A DNA stretch of 64,000 nucleotides from Ctenosaura bakeri (lineage: Eukaryota > Chordata > Lepidosauria > Squamata > Iguanidae). A program made the position numbers and the translations under genes. Under the pieces are notes generated by a model that saw only the letters and a program-made list of their open reading frames with translations, made no database searches and had not been told where the DNA came from. Shown piece by piece: positions 51,951 through 63,975 of the stretch. The stretch lies in the NCBI GenBank assembly GCA_948474755.1, contig CAOLHI010003147.1, forward strand, positions 62,001 to 126,000, given 5' to 3'. The number at the start of each line of letters is the position of its first letter. The first letter of the stretch is position 1.

Positions 51951-52119
51951 TCCAGGACACTGCTGGCTAGAACTGATGTTAACTGTGATCCAGCAACATC
52001 TGGGAAGTCACAGATTCCCCAGTTGGGATGATATCCTCTAGTTCTTGTGTGTCTATGTATTTCTTCTGATAATTTCCCATCTGTCTTGAGGCTTTCAGAT
52101 GATAGGGCCAGGACAACCA

Positions 52120-52240
52120 GTGTCCCTCTGGATGTTTCTGGACACATAACTCCCATCACCTTTCACCATTGGCTATGGCAGTTAGAGCTGATGGGAGTTG
52201 TGGTCCAGCAACATCTGGAGGCCCAGGGGGTGCCTGCCCC
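52120..52240. mobile_element. Fold-back repeat ('tgatgggagttgtggtccagc' type)
   Basis: Left 'cctctggatgtttctggaca cataactcccatca' is inverse to right 'tgatgggagttgtggtccag caacatctggagg' around a spacer with 'ccattggctatgg'. An unclassified MITE. A lone arm occurs at about 57465–57495. Confidence 0.55.
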
Positions 52241-52250
52241 TTTGCTTTAA

Positions 52251-52450
52251 GGGGAAGACCATGGCTCAGTGGTAGAGCACTTGCTTTGCATGCCGAAGGG
52301 AAGCCCTAGGCTCAGTCTTTGACATATCCAGTTTAAAAATATCAGATAATAAGGGATGGATGATAACCTTTCCCTCCGACACAAGCAGTTGCTACCATTC
52401 AGAGTGGGAAAAATGACTGGCCTGGTAGGAGACAGCCTCCTATGCTTTGC
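52251..52450 (+). repeat. tRNA-type SINE, second family
   Basis: ggggaagaccatggctcagt ggtagagcacttgctttgca at the head, then gcagttgctaccattcagag and a final ggagacagcctcctatgc. The B-box (ggctcagtctttgac) is diverged, so it is a SINE, not a tRNA gene. 52451–53164 shows nothing else. Confidence 0.7.
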
Positions 52451-53164
52451 TTTAACTATAAATCTTCTATTGTAACCTATGTAATTGATGTTTTATGAGC
52501 ACATGGTTTCATTCCAGGCCTACACAAATGGTGTTCAGCCTATAAGAAAACAACTACTAACTCTAAAGACTAGCCTACAAGGTGTTTGACAAGTACATTT
52601 TACCAGCACTGGCCACACTGGCTGAAGATTCTGTGAATTATCATCTCTCTCTTCGCCCCCCGAAAAACTTTTTCCAAACTCTATTTTTATTATTATTAGC
52701 TTCCTTGTATGCAATTTTTAGCAGAAAAAGGAGCTGTATGTTTAATAAACATTGAACAGTGGGACATATTCCCTGAGGAGGGCCCCAGAATATTTACAGG
52801 CTGAAATGCATTGGGTATTTCAATAATGAAATATCACTGCATAGCATCCTGAGGCATCTTATTTAGGTATGTGAGTTTTATTGGCTGCTCTCTGATTTTG
52901 TGTTTTCTAGTTGCCTTGTCTGACATTTTTAGCAGAAAGGAAGAATATACATTTAGTAAATAATTAGCTGGTGCTGTCACAGTACATGACTGATTTTTTT
53001 TTGAATTTGTGAAGCTCACCAATATGTTCAGGGCTGCAGTGCTTTGAAATCACCCAAGAATAAAATACACCACACTGCTCACAGAGAAGCGTTTGACTAT
53101 ATACAATATGAACAATTCCTTGAAACATCTTTTTTCTTTTTTTTCTTTCTTTTTGAAAATACAG

Positions 53165-53379
53165 GTGGCAGGTGCAGATGTTAAGAAGTTGCTGCTCATT
53201 CTTTAATCCCTTGAACTGCAAGTTACTGTTTTACCTAGTTGCACTATCAAAAATGCTGCTAAGGGGCTAACTGCTGAGAAGTTACCATGCATTGACGTCA
53301 TATCAAAAGGCAAGGCCCAGGAAGGCCTGAAGGGGCAGGAGCAAATCCATTTTGTCAGTTGTGTTTTCACTGCAGTAGA
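53165..53379 (+). other. ZHX1: ZHX1 5' leader before the coding start (candidate exon start)
   Basis: Two possible 3' splice sites: 53163–53164 (pyrimidine tract, then aaaatacag) and 53374–53375 (gtgttttcactgcag), only 4 nt before the ATG. If the first is used, the leader contains two short upstream ORFs, 53253–53270 and 53287–53295, and a TGACGTCA palindrome at 53293–53300. Sequence alone does not decide. Confidence 0.5.
53293..53300. promoter_or_regulatory. Full CRE palindrome TGACGTCA
   Basis: An exact CREB/ATF consensus 80 nt before the ZHX1 start codon. It overlaps the stop of the minimal upstream ORF at 53287. It could serve an internal promoter or be chance. Confidence 0.35.
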
Positions 53380-55977
53380 ATGGCAAGTAAGAGAAAATCC
53401 ACTACACCCTGCATGGTTCTAGCAAGTGAGCCAGATCCCGACCTAGAAGCAGCATCTGATGTTGACGAAGGGCCACCTGTGATCACACCAGTGGGGAGCA
53501 TGTCAAGCGATGATGATTCTCATGAGTACGTAGACTCAGACAATCAGCAAAATAAAAAGGTTGAAGGTGGTTACGAATGCAAATACTGCACATTTCAGAC
53601 TGCAGATCTCAACATGTTTACTTTCCATGTGGATTCTGAGCATCCCAACGTGGTGTTAAGTTCCTCTTATGTCTGTCTTGAATGCAAGTTTGTTACTAGA
53701 AGGTATGATGCTCTTTCAGAACATAACATAAAGTATCATCCCGGAGAAGAAAATTTTAAACTGACCATGGTGAAACGCAACAACCGGACAATCTTTGAGC
53801 AAACGATAAATGACCTTACTTTTGATGGGAGTTTTGTGCAAGAAGAGAAAGCTGAAGAACTGGAGGGTTCCGAGGGCCACTTATCCAGCATCCCAATTAG
53901 CAAAACCCCAATTATGAAAATGATGAAGAATAAGAATGAAACCAAACGAATTGCTGTTTTTCACAATGCAGCAGAGGATGGTGTGGCAGAAGAAAAAGAT
54001 GCTGAAACTGATCCAGAGTGTGAGGAAGTCATAGAAAAATCAGTCCCTGCAGTTTCGGAGTCCAACACAAACAGTACACTGGCTGCAGAAGCAACCAGCA
54101 CAGTTGTGAAGCCTACGACTGTGATTCAGCCTGCCCAAGTGATAACTACCATAGCATCTCCACAGAACTCCAATTTAATTTCTAAAGTCTTGATCCCTAT
54201 AAATAGCATTCCAACCTACAACACTGCTTTGGATAACAATCCCCTCTTGCTCAACACCTACAACAAATTCCCTTACCCTACGGTGTCAGAAATAGCACTT
54301 CTAGCAACCCAAGCTAAATATACTGAAGAACAGATAAAAATTTGGTTCTCTGCTCAGCGCCTGAAACATGGAGTCAGCTGGACCCCTGAGGAAGTGGAAG
54401 AAGCAAGGAGAAAGCAGTTCAATGGCACTGTGCATACTGTCCCTCAGACTATCACAGTTATTCCAGCACATATTTCAGCTGGTAGCAATGGTCTGCCTTC
54501 CATTTTACAGACGTGCCAAATTGTTGGTCAGCCAGGCCTAGTTCTTACACAAGTTGCAGGTACCGGGACACTTCCAGTGACAGCTCCAATAGCATTGACC
54601 GTGGCAGGAGTCCCAAACCAAGCCCAATTGCAGAAAGCACAGGTCCAGGCCACTCAGCCTGTTACAGAAACCAAGCAAGTTGCTGCTGTCCCAGCCCCTC
54701 AGCTTACCAAATCAGAGGTGGTGGCGGCGGCAGCCAGCGTTGACACGGTTGGGGGCCGTGCTAAGAAGACCAAGGAACAATTGACGGAGTTGAAGATCAG
54801 CTACTTGAAAAGTCACTTTCCTCTTGATTCAGAGATAATGAGACTCATGAAAACCACAGGCCTGACGAAAGGAGAGATCAAAAAGTGGTTCAGTGACACT
54901 AGGTACAACCAGCGCAACTCAAAGCACAACCATTATAATCATCTCAATAATGATTCTTGCACTATCGTCATTGACTCGAGTGATGAAACAAATGAACCTT
55001 CAACAGTGGTCCAACCCCAGCAGAAACCATCGTGGAATGCCTCTGATTTTAGCCCTCAGAAAGTCAAAGAGAAGACAGCTGAGCAACTTAAAATGCTCCA
55101 GGAGAGTTTCCAAAACAATCCTTCACTTACTGAGGATGAACTGAACAGGATACAGTCGGAAACAAAGTTGACCCAACAAGAGATCAATGCTTGGTTTGCT
55201 GAACAGAAGAAAGCCAACTCACAAGAGGATGAAAGTGAGGACCTGAATGAAAGCAATGCAGGGAGCATGAAGGAAGCATCAGTTGCAGAGGCATCTGGTG
55301 GGGAAGGAGTTGGAGTACAGAAGCCAGGAAAGGTGACTAAAAAGTCACCAGAACAGTTACATATGCTCAAAATGTCATTTGTCCGGACTCAGTGGCCATC
55401 TGCGGAGGAATATGACAAGCTGGCAAAAGAAACAGGGCTTCCTCGACCAGAGATTGTTAGTTGGTTTGGAGATACTCGCTATGCTTGGAAAAACGGTGGC
55501 TTGAAATGGTACTACTACTATCAGGGGGCCAATGCAAATAGTTTGAACGGTGGCCATTCCAGGAGGAGAGGGAGAGGAAGACCAAAAGGAAGAGGAAGAG
55601 GAAGGCCTCGTGGGCGACCGAGGTCTAACAAGAGAATCAAACACTGGGACAGGACACCCGTCATTAAGTTTAAAACTGGAAAAGCAATCCTTAAGGATTA
55701 TTACCTGAAACACAAATTTCTTAACGAACAGGACCTCGATGAGCTGGTTGCCAAATCGCACATGGGGTATGAGCAGGTCAGAGAGTGGTTTGGAGATAGG
55801 CAGAGAAGAGCCGAACTAGGTCTTGAGTTGTTTGAGGAGAAGGAGGAAGAAGAGGAGATTCCGGATGAGCAGGAAGATGACGACGACGACGATGATGATG
55901 ATGATGAAGAAACAGATGACAGTGACAACTGGGAACCTCCTCGGCACGTTAGGCGTAAGCTCTCGAAATCAGACTGA
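53380..55977 (+). CDS. ZHX1: ZHX1, zinc-fingers-and-homeoboxes transcriptional repressor
   Basis: 865 codons in one exon, against about 873 in human. The start is ATG 53380 ([16 protein letters not shown]), which aligns with the known N-terminus; the frame is open a little upstream without an ATG. Two C2H2 fingers lie at residues about 65–91 (YECKYC…H…H) and 97–120 (YVCLEC…H…H). Five homeodomain-like regions lie at about 280–340, 461–520, 564–615, 654–715 and 763–820, each with a helix-3 WF motif ([35 protein letters not shown]). An AT-hook-like basic block [19 protein letters not shown] lies between homeodomains 4 and 5, and the C-terminus is highly acidic. ZHX1 forms dimers with ZHX2/3 and NF-YA and represses transcription in the nucleus. 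No breaks. Confidence 0.97.
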   Translation: MASKRKSTTPCMVLASEPDPDLEAASDVDEGPPVITPVGSMSSDDDSHEYVDSDNQQNKKVEGGYECKYCTFQTADLNMFTFHVDSEHPNVVLSSSYVCLECKFVTRRYDALSEHNIKYHPGEENFKLTMVKRNNRTIFEQTINDLTFDGSFVQEEKAEELEGSEGHLSSIPISKTPIMKMMKNKNETKRIAVFHNAAEDGVAEEKDAETDPECEEVIEKSVPAVSESNTNSTLAAEATSTVVKPTTVIQPAQVITTIASPQNSNLISKVLIPINSIPTYNTALDNNPLLLNTYNKFPYPTVSEIALLATQAKYTEEQIKIWFSAQRLKHGVSWTPEEVEEARRKQFNGTVHTVPQTITVIPAHISAGSNGLPSILQTCQIVGQPGLVLTQVAGTGTLPVTAPIALTVAGVPNQAQLQKAQVQATQPVTETKQVAAVPAPQLTKSEVVAAAASVDTVGGRAKKTKEQLTELKISYLKSHFPLDSEIMRLMKTTGLTKGEIKKWFSDTRYNQRNSKHNHYNHLNNDSCTIVIDSSDETNEPSTVVQPQQKPSWNASDFSPQKVKEKTAEQLKMLQESFQNNPSLTEDELNRIQSETKLTQQEINAWFAEQKKANSQEDESEDLNESNAGSMKEASVAEASGGEGVGVQKPGKVTKKSPEQLHMLKMSFVRTQWPSAEEYDKLAKETGLPRPEIVSWFGDTRYAWKNGGLKWYYYYQGANANSLNGGHSRRRGRGRPKGRGRGRPRGRPRSNKRIKHWDRTPVIKFKTGKAILKDYYLKHKFLNEQDLDELVAKSHMGYEQVREWFGDRQRRAELGLELFEEKEEEEEIPDEQEDDDDDDDDDDEETDDSDNWEPPRHVRRKLSKSD

Positions 55978-57595
55978 CGTGTAAGTTTCTGGATTGTGGG
56001 GATGTCATGTTGCTGTGTGGTGCCAAATGACTGGTGCTGACCCTCCAGTTTTAGTGACCACTTCTTTAGAATTTACTTCACCTGGAAGGAGAAAATGGAT
56101 TGCTGGTTGTGCAACAAATACACACCTGCTCCTTTGGGTTAGCAGAGATGGAAGAGCAAGGCCAAGATTTGGAATTACAAAAGCCTCCCATCGGTTCGGC
56201 TCTCTGATACATCTCTGCTGATAGGGACGCATTCCCTTAAGGGACTCTGTGTTTAATTGCCTTATGTTTGGATTCCAAAAAAAAAAAAAATCTCTTTAAG
56301 GATAGAGAAGCATTTTTTTTTTAAAAAAATTTTTTTGTTGTTTTCTTCCAAATATAGAAGGAAAATAACTGCAAAATGAAACAAAAAAAAGTGCTGACAC
56401 TGTTCCTCTTTCAAAACTGTGTGTCAGTTTTCCTCCCTCCAAGCATTGAGAAAAAGTTTCAGAGGAAAGCAAGATGGTTTAGAATAAAGGATACCAAAGG
56501 ACAGAATCCATAGAGGGTGCTAATTGCTTGAGGCTTGTGTGTGTATATGTGTGTATGAGGGGTGTGCGTGTGTATAGGTCAATAGAGGAAAGGAATCTCT
56601 TTTACTTATGGAGCCTGTGTGCTAGGTTTACAGAAGTCCTACTGAATGTGTCTCTCTAGCTGTGTTCAGGGAGTTTGGGTCTCTAAAGTATGTTTTTATA
56701 TTAAACATAATGAGTGTGTATCATATTTAAACACTAGACACCATTAATGCAGCCAATACCAAAACTTGTCTTTTATTGTGCAGTTCTTCTGAAACTGTTA
56801 AGATAAAAGGGTTGTTTCCTTACAAGAAGGCCTCCCAAATTCCATGTAGCCTGTTTTTTTTTTCCCAGTAAAACAGCAGAGCTAGAAAACACACACAAAC
56901 ACAATGCTCAGTTTTGAAATAGTGATGGCCAGTTTTTTCCTTCTAGGGGACCCTGATAATTCTATGACTTTGGCATTATGTTCTCTGTCCCTCCTAGCTA
57001 GAGAGAGTCCAGTCTCGCAGGCTGTAGAACCTGATTGTTGCCTCTCTTATTCTGGGGTTTGGGGAGATGAGATTGAAAGGACCAGAGCTGGCCTTTTATG
57101 TCTCGCTGAAAGTAGCAGTACTGTCCCAAGCCAAAAACAGCCCATGGGTAGCAGCTCCTTACTTGGCCATTTCCAAAGGGATTTCCTGTTTCCTTATGGA
57201 GAAGAGGGTTGGGTACCTTTTGCTTTCTGCCTGGCATGAGAAAGAATGGAACAGGCTAAATGAAGTCAAGGCAGGAGGTGAATGGGACTGCAAGCTATAA
57301 CTTGGCCATCTCTGATGTAGAAGAATGTGGATTCTCAAATGTCATGAGGGTGCTGTACCCAGAACCCAGGGTTTGGAGCTTCCCCAAGAATTATTTTCCG
57401 AGTGGATGGCTTTCTAGCTGTTACTGGTGGCAGTTCCCCTGACCCTTCCCTATGGGCTAGGCATTGATGGGAGTTGCAGTCCAGCAATCTCTGACAAACC
57501 ATATTTCTCCTATCCTGAATGATCAAGTCTTCTGACTGCACATGAATGTGTGTAATCCTGCAAACAGCGAAAGAGAGCAGAGGCCTTTTAACACT
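55978..57595 (+). other. ZHX1: ZHX1 3'UTR (extent unknown)
   Basis: No coding ORF. Contains A/T runs (56277–56340) and a TG-rich patch (56535–56580). ZHX1 mRNAs have long 3'UTRs. The nearest good AATAAA found by eye is far downstream, at 60936–60941, so the UTR may reach about 61 kb, across the MITEs listed below. Confidence 0.4.
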
Positions 57596-57800
57596 GTATA
57601 ATTATAATGCTATGATTCCACTTCGATGGCCACAGTTCCATCCTGTTGGGATTCTGGGGTTTGTAATCTGGTGAGGTGCTCTGGCTGAGAATTCTTAAAC
57701 TCCATCCCTAAACTGCAAGTCCCAGGATACCATAGGACGGAACCATGGCATTAAAGTGGAAGTATAGTGCTATGGTTGTGTTGTGTGAACGGATGCCAGG
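57596..57800. mobile_element. Fold-back MITE, copy C (long spacer)
   Basis: Left arm 'gctatgattccacttcgatg' and 'gttccatcctgttgggattc tggggtttg' is inverse to right arm 'caagtcccaggataccatag gacggaacc' and 'attaaagtggaagtatagtgc'. The arms match those of 28572–28744 and 29945–30103, but this copy is older and keeps about 60 nt of spacer. Confidence 0.6.
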
Positions 57801-58642
57801 TAAGTGCAAGTGGAAGCAAGAGTGTTTTGCCGATCAGGTTTTAAATTAGCTTGAGGCAGTAAGTGACAGTCTGTCTTACTGACTGTACTTGTGCTGTTCA
57901 CTGCATTAGAGATTCTCTTCTCTCTCCCATCCCACCCTAGCCACCAACTAAGTCTGTACACAGAGAGCAATGTTAATGGACTAATCCAGGACCTTTGAAA
58001 CTGAAATATGGAAGAGTTTGCAGGGGGATGACAATGCCCTAGCAAATGTTGATGTCGCAGCTTAGGAATTTTGGATTTGAAATATGTTTCCAAACCAGAG
58101 ATGAAGTGCAGCTACACTTTCATACAAGTACATTTCCCTTTTGGGATTGGGAGGGGAAGTAATTTTGCCAGTGAAACAGTGCTTGAATTTGTGAAAGATC
58201 TGAAAAGGTAACATTTCCTGCTTTTCCAGATTTGGGTGTAGCCAAACAATTTTGTGCAGTTCACAGTTTCCTCGTTTATCTTCCTCTGCAGCAGTAGCAT
58301 AAGTCAGGTAAATTTACATAGCTAGTTTACTATTCTTCGTGGTAATGGATTAAAGCAGTTGATTACTTTTGCAGCACAAACATTCTTCTCTTCTGTTCAA
58401 CTCTTGGCCTTTCTTTGTCTTCAATTCCAAAAATGCTGTAATGAGTTAGAGAGAAATCCCTTTTTATTTTATTCTTTTTAATTTTGTTTTTAAATTCAAT
58501 ATGCACACACAGAAAACCACATTTCTACTTAATTCATTAAAATTAAAGTAGCCACATTGGCTATTGTCTGTCCTGTTCCTGGTCTGTTGACGATGGAATA
58601 TTGGTTCCCTAAAAACCATGGCTTAAATCCATTTGTTAGCAG

Positions 58643-58820
58643 CATTGCCAAAGTGAAAACCGGAGAGGGCTCCTGCACCTTTAAAGGTTGTGCAGAAGAG
58701 GGGTTTTTGGCAAGTGTTGGTTGTTATCTGGTTGTGTGACAAGCAGTACCTGCTAAAATCCTCTCTTCTACACAACTATTAAAGGTACAGGAGCCCTTTC
58801 CAGTTTTCACTCTGGCAACC
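58643..58820. mobile_element. Inverted-repeat MITE of another family
   Basis: Left arm about 58643–58710 (attgccaaagtgaaaaccgg, agagggctcctgcaccttta) and right arm about 58749–58820 are inverse with a few mismatches, separated by about 40 nt. Non-coding. Confidence 0.65.
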
Positions 58821-61800
58821 TTATTGGCTAATCCCACCTGAAGCCAGACTGAGACTCTTCCAGACTGGTCTAAAGAAGCATGAGTTCTCATAATATATTT
58901 CTTTGGGTTTTACTGGGTCTTGTTGTCTCCAGGGCCTTTCATTCCATTATTGTCAAGGGCTGTTTGTAGTGAATTCTTCGATCTGTGCTGAAGCTTTTCC
59001 AAACATATATTTAAAACTGGGAGCATGGTTTTCTGAGGTGATCCTTGCTCTTTGAAGGACAAATTGTGTCCTGTCCTTTTAAAAAAAAAAATAGTGCTAT
59101 AGTGCAAAAATGCCAACACTCTTATAAATTACAACTCTAAGAAAAAAGTTGAAAAAAGAAAGGCAGAGAAGAGGTGGAGACTTTTTTGTTCCAATATGTC
59201 TTTAAAAGAAACTTCCTGGAGGATGGGAATAGAATACTGCCAGAAAATATTCTGGGACAAAGGAAACATTGTTTGGATATTTAAAATTCCCTTAGGACTG
59301 CAGCAAGAAATATTGGAACCTTCCAGTACACATACCCCATGTGAAGAAATCCTGGACTGAATCAAAAGGGTTTACTTATGTGTTGACTTTACCATTCAGT
59401 GGCTGATTTGGTGGATGTGTTCTAGCTGAGATTAGCAACTGGATTTAGATCCATGGCTTGCTTGAATCTACAGTTGGCTCCACATTTGTGGGTTTAATTT
59501 GCATGGATTTGATCATTTGCAAGTTTCTTCAACTCCTGCCCCGGCCCCCAGTTCAGGCACTTCATTTCCCTTTCAGCAGCTCCAATCAGGATATGCAGCT
59601 CTTTAAAAAACCCACTTCTGATCCTCCTCCTGCTCCTCCACCAGCTAAGGATGGCTTGCAGCTCAATTTCTCGGCACCTCAAACTTTCTCCTAATGCTCA
59701 CCATCGCCAAAGGAAGGAGAGAAAGAGAAGAAGTATAGGGCTACTATGCTGACCCCCCCTTCCTTTCCTTGACCTGGTTTGGACTCTGGGTGCCTATTCT
59801 CCCCACCATGCTTCAGCTCCCTTTCCCCCACACACACATTTTGGTATTTGCAGTTTTTCCACCTGTGCAGGACCCCTGCACCCCAACCCTAGCAAATGTG
59901 TAGGGCTGACTGTAAATCCAGCTTCAGAAGCCTCTGCCCAGTCCAGAGAAAATCCCCTCCTTCCTCCCTTTGCTATATTAACTGTGTTCAGGAATTGCAT
60001 ACACAGCAAACGGAGCAAACTTATTTATGGTTTTGGACTGCAACTCTTAGGAAGCCCCAGGCATGCTGGCTGGAAGTTTCTGGGATTGTAGTGCAAAAAA
60101 TAAATAAATAATCGAACTCTGGCAGCAACCATGGTTAACACTAATCAGGCACTGTGTTATCATTCTACCCTCCAGACCACACTCCACTCTATGTTTTCAG
60201 GTAATGGTTTCTGAGAGGGCTATCTTACATGAAATGCCAGCTAAACTATGGCTGATGTCAATAAAGGATGGAAGATTAGGGAGCATGCATTAACCAGGCT
60301 GGCTACTGAGTTCTCATCCATAGTCTCGATAGATCCAGTGTTGTATCTGCATCCCCTTCTGCCCTAGAAACATTTCCATCGGTACTCAAAACATATCAGC
60401 TAGTGATGATGTGATGGTGATAGAAATTGTAGGTCAAAAACACTCCCCTTTAGCCCATTGGGCTTTGTGGGTGCGTGCTTGTGGGTTGGAACTAGCTAGT
60501 CCTGATTTCTGTGTTTTGCACTTGATGTGAGAAAGCCGAAACTATTTCCCCTTCATCTTTTATGTAACGTTTCATAGCAACAGGCTCCTCCTTATTGGTG
60601 GAAACAACTGATTTTATTGTGGGCTTTTCTCCCAGTGTGGTAAAGCTTTGTTATCTCTGGGTCATAGCACATCCATAATGAGCATTTATTTGGTCATGAA
60701 GATGGCATCACAAAATCCAGAGCTTGGAAATGTATTTTAAGCAAACTGATGGCATTAGCATCAGTGGCTACTTAGAAAAATATATAACATGTTAAAATTA
60801 CTTGTTACTTTATTAGCAATGCATTAATGTTGCACTACTAACTTTTTAAAAATTAATTATTTCTTTTTGAAAACTTAAAAATTAGAAATTGCCCCTCCAC
60901 AAATGCACCCCAAAAACAACATTTTAAAAGTTTTGAATAAACGTTACTGCTTACATTCAAAAACCAATGAGCCACAGTTAGTCTTAAAACATGGAGAAGC
61001 AAAAAGGAAGAGACTACCCATAATATTTTGATTTGGGGAGTAACATAATTGTTTTTAATGCACTACTTCCAAGCTCTGGTAAAAATCATATTGCCATGAT
61101 GCTTTTATGATATCAAAAGTCAACATAGTCACTAGCACTTAAAAGGAATGGAAGACAATATGTGTCTTGGGAAATGCTTGTATAATAGTTTGAGTTTGTT
61201 TTAGAATTCTGAGGATGACTATTTTTTGTATATATTTTCTTTGTGAATTTGATTTTAAGGAATGTCGCTTTCATCGTTGTGGTTTTAAAGGAAAACCTGC
61301 AAGTTTTTATATGGATTGTTCAAAAACTGAAATAGGTTAAAAGAAGTCCTTGAAATTCATATTGAAAACTACTATGCCTGTTTATTTGTTTGGAGTGCTT
61401 TCTCTAGGTGATTTCGCCCTCAGATCTAAGAATTTCAGAGTAAAACCAACGTATCTTCTGGCCATGGCTTGGTGCCTTCCATATCTGTTCCTACTGTACT
61501 GGTTAAATACAATCATTTAGTAGGTTTTCTAGTCTATGATATGCTCACTTTTGTCATTAATTCTAACCAGCTGCCTATTCTGGCCTAAGGTTCTCTTCAT
61601 ATTTAAGTAGAATTGTCATTTTGAGGGAAAATCCGTCCCTCCTCAATGAAAGGTTTCAAAAAGTGAGTTGTACACATCCTCGCTTAATGTTATCACTGTT
61701 ACCATTTCCTTTAAAGTAAAACATTGCATTGTGAATCGGAGAAAGATTGCTCCTCCTGGTGATCTTGTTCACCTCAGGAGAGGCTGGTTCCGTTGGATGC

Positions 61801-62028
61801 TGAAAAGTTCAAACATTTAGTTTTCTAGCCTTCTTTCACTGCCCTAAGTCTTCCCTTTAGGAGAGAAGCAAATTTAATTTTCTTCAGCAACATGCAGAAT
61901 CAGTTCAGGTTTTCTCCTGGTTATGTGCATGAAGATTTTAAGACCTGGCCTGTGTGCCTCAGTTAAAAAATACTTGTTCTTAAGAGTCTATTGTTACCTT
62001 TATGCTGATAAAAACTATTACATTAGAG
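58821..62028. other. Downstream of ZHX1, no gene seen
   Basis: AT-rich. Short frames only. 60030–60090 carries the 'ggactgcaactcttaggaag' motif of an unnamed repeat. AATAAA at 60936–60941 is a candidate ZHX1 polyadenylation signal. The next gene in the vertebrate order is not reached. Confidence 0.45.
60936..60941 (+). terminator. ZHX1: Candidate poly(A) signal AATAAA
   Basis: A consensus hexamer about 5 kb after the ZHX1 stop. Assignment to ZHX1 is inference from position only. Confidence 0.25.
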
Positions 62029-62781
62029 CAGTGGTTCTCAACCTTCCTAATGCCGCAACCCTTTAATACAGTTCCTCATGTTGTGGTGAACCCCAACCAT
62101 AAAATTATTTATTTATTATTTACAATGCCTCCCCCTCCAGCAAAGGCCGCCTCGCCGGCCAGGAACAGGGGAGGGGTCGGGCAGGGAGGGAAAGAGGAAC
62201 CGCGCGTCTCCCCTGGAAAAAACTCCGAGAACCTCCCCGGGCTCTGCTTCTGCTTCGCTCTCGTTTCCGCTGAGGGGGGCAGTGTGGGAAAAGTTTCCAG
62301 AGTGTCGACCCTGGCCGGGGGGGGAGGAATCCCAGCGCCTTTGTCTTTTGCGCCGGGCGTAGCTCAGCCCCCCGGCCCTTCCGCAGCGCCCCCTCCATGG
62401 CGAGTGGGGCAGGGGCCGTGGCGAGGAGAGGGCCTGCCCCCCATGCTGCCGCTGCCCCCCAGGCTGGCCCGTCAAACGGGAGGTTCTCCCGGGTAGCGGA
62501 GAAGGGGAGCGATTTCAGTCTCTTCTGAACAGGGGGCAGGAGGACACGAGCGTGTGGCTCGTGCTTGCGCACCACCACTCCTGCTATGGCGACGCTGTGG
62601 CTGCACGTGCCAAAGGGGGCAGGAGGACGCGAGTGCATGGCTCGCACTTGCGCACCACCACCTAGGAGGGAATGGAACCTAAGTCCATCGGAAATACGTA
62701 TTTTCCAATGGTCTTAGGCGACCCCGTGAAAGGGTCATTCGACCCCCAAAGGGCTCACGACCCACAGGTTGAGAACCGCTG
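62029..62781. mobile_element. hAT element (SPIN/Charlie-like ends) with GC-rich interior
   Basis: Terminal inverted repeats CAGTGGTTCTCAACC and GGTTGAGAACCGCTG, subterminal 'gcaaccctttaatacagttc' and 'gaaagggtcattcgaccccc'. Flanked by an 8-bp target duplication, cattagag at 62021–62028 and cattaggg at 62782–62789 (7 of 8). The ends match a hAT family widespread in tetrapods. About 62126–62685 is strongly GC- and CpG-rich, unlike the AT-rich interior usual for this type, and has no transposase. Confidence 0.8.
62531..62662. repeat. Imperfect direct repeat inside the hAT element
   Basis: 'gggggcaggaggacacgagc gtgtggctcgtgcttgcgca ccaccact' at 62532–62579 is repeated as 'gggggcaggaggacgcgagt gcatggctcgcacttgcgca ccaccacc' at 62615–62662, about 83 nt apart. 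Confidence 0.8.
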
Positions 62782-62789
62782 CATTAGGG

Positions 62790-63786
62790 GATAAGTTTGT
62801 GCTAATTTAAACTTATTTCAGGAGATGCAAAGGTAGACTTCAATTAGCCAACACTGCAAGGAACTAAAGGGGCTGGATGAGAGTCTGATTCTCAAATCCC
62901 ATAACGGGGGATAGATAGAAGGTATGGGTCACAGTTTACTGGTAGACTGAGGGATGATTTGCACTATCCTTGAATCTGTTTTCGGGTCATTTTGTTGTCA
63001 AGTTTCATGTCACAGATGTGACAGCTAGTGTGGTATAGTCCTCCAGGAGTATGTGTGTCTGCAGCCATCTTTCATCCTCCTCCCAATACTGTTGGTGCTA
63101 ACAAAAACTTCCAGCTAGGCAGAAGGGGAGGAGAAAAAGGGAGAAGTCTGGATGGGTGTTAAAAGCTTTTATAAAAAGGAGTGTTATTGTCAGAGACCTT
63201 GTTAAGTGAGTTACACCTTCCTTGAAATTTTGGCAATGTGGCAGTGTATTTTAAATGGGGCTGATCAGTTTAAAGGGTCAAATGTTTGATTCAAAATATC
63301 TTGACCGATGGACGGTTTGGAGCAGGGATAGGAAAAGTACAGCCCTAGGACAGTTGCACTCCAAAGTCTGTTTTTGTACCCACTATCTCTGTGCCTCTCT
63401 TTTGCTGCCAAGTTGCCTCTCCCAGAAGCTTCCAGGAGCAGCTCTTTAAAGGAAATTGTAGTGGCTCCATACACCATTTCATATTCATATATATATTCCT
63501 GTTTTTCAAATGGAGAAAACTGACCATTTTAAAAAGTTTTATTTTTGTCATTTTTAGCAATCCGTGTGGCCCCAAGATGATCCTGGGGCAGAAAATTGGT
63601 TCTTGGGTCCACTCACCCATAATAATTCAGGAAGACTTTCAAATATATTTGAACAGAGTGGCTTGAAAGCTCTTTGCGGGTTTATTTGATTCTTTTTCAA
63701 ATGTCATGTGGAACCCTGGCTGTTACCATTTCCAAAGGTAAAAACTTTTAGCTCTGATGAAATAAACTCTCCTTTATAATAAAACT
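62790..63786. other. Intergenic, no gene
   Basis: Non-coding. 63320–63640 shares blocks with 50430–50640 (unnamed repeat). Confidence 0.45.
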
Positions 63787-63975
63787 GAGAGACAGAATGG
63801 TGTAGTGGTTTGAGCATTGAGTACAACTCTGGAGACCAGGGTTTGATTCCCTGATCAGCCATGGAAACCCACTGGGTGGCTTTGGGTGCGTCACCCACTC
63901 TCAGCCCCCAGAAAACCTGGGTCGCCATAGATCAGGAATGACTTGAAGGCACACAGCAACAACAATAATAATAAT
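63787..63975 (+). repeat. tRNA-derived SINE (Sauria-like)
   Basis: agacagaatggtgtagtggt ttgagcattgag at the head, B-box gggtttgattccctg, 'ggaatgacttgaaggcacac agcaacaac' at the tail with an (AAT)n end. A block in the middle is deleted. Confidence 0.78.

Noticed and set aside
52251..52330. tRNA gene (also SINE heads at 31984, 32925, 63787)
   Set aside because: A/B-box likeness only; no closing cloverleaf, and the sequence continues into SINE bodies.
53359..53379. ZHX1 start upstream of 53380
   Set aside because: The frame is open to 53359 but that codon is TTG, and known ZHX1 proteins start at MAS…
62120..62647. 175- and 119-codon minus-strand ORFs in the hAT element
   Set aside because: Low-complexity Gly/Arg/Pro products of GC-rich DNA; no domain. 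Kept only as the GC-rich insert.
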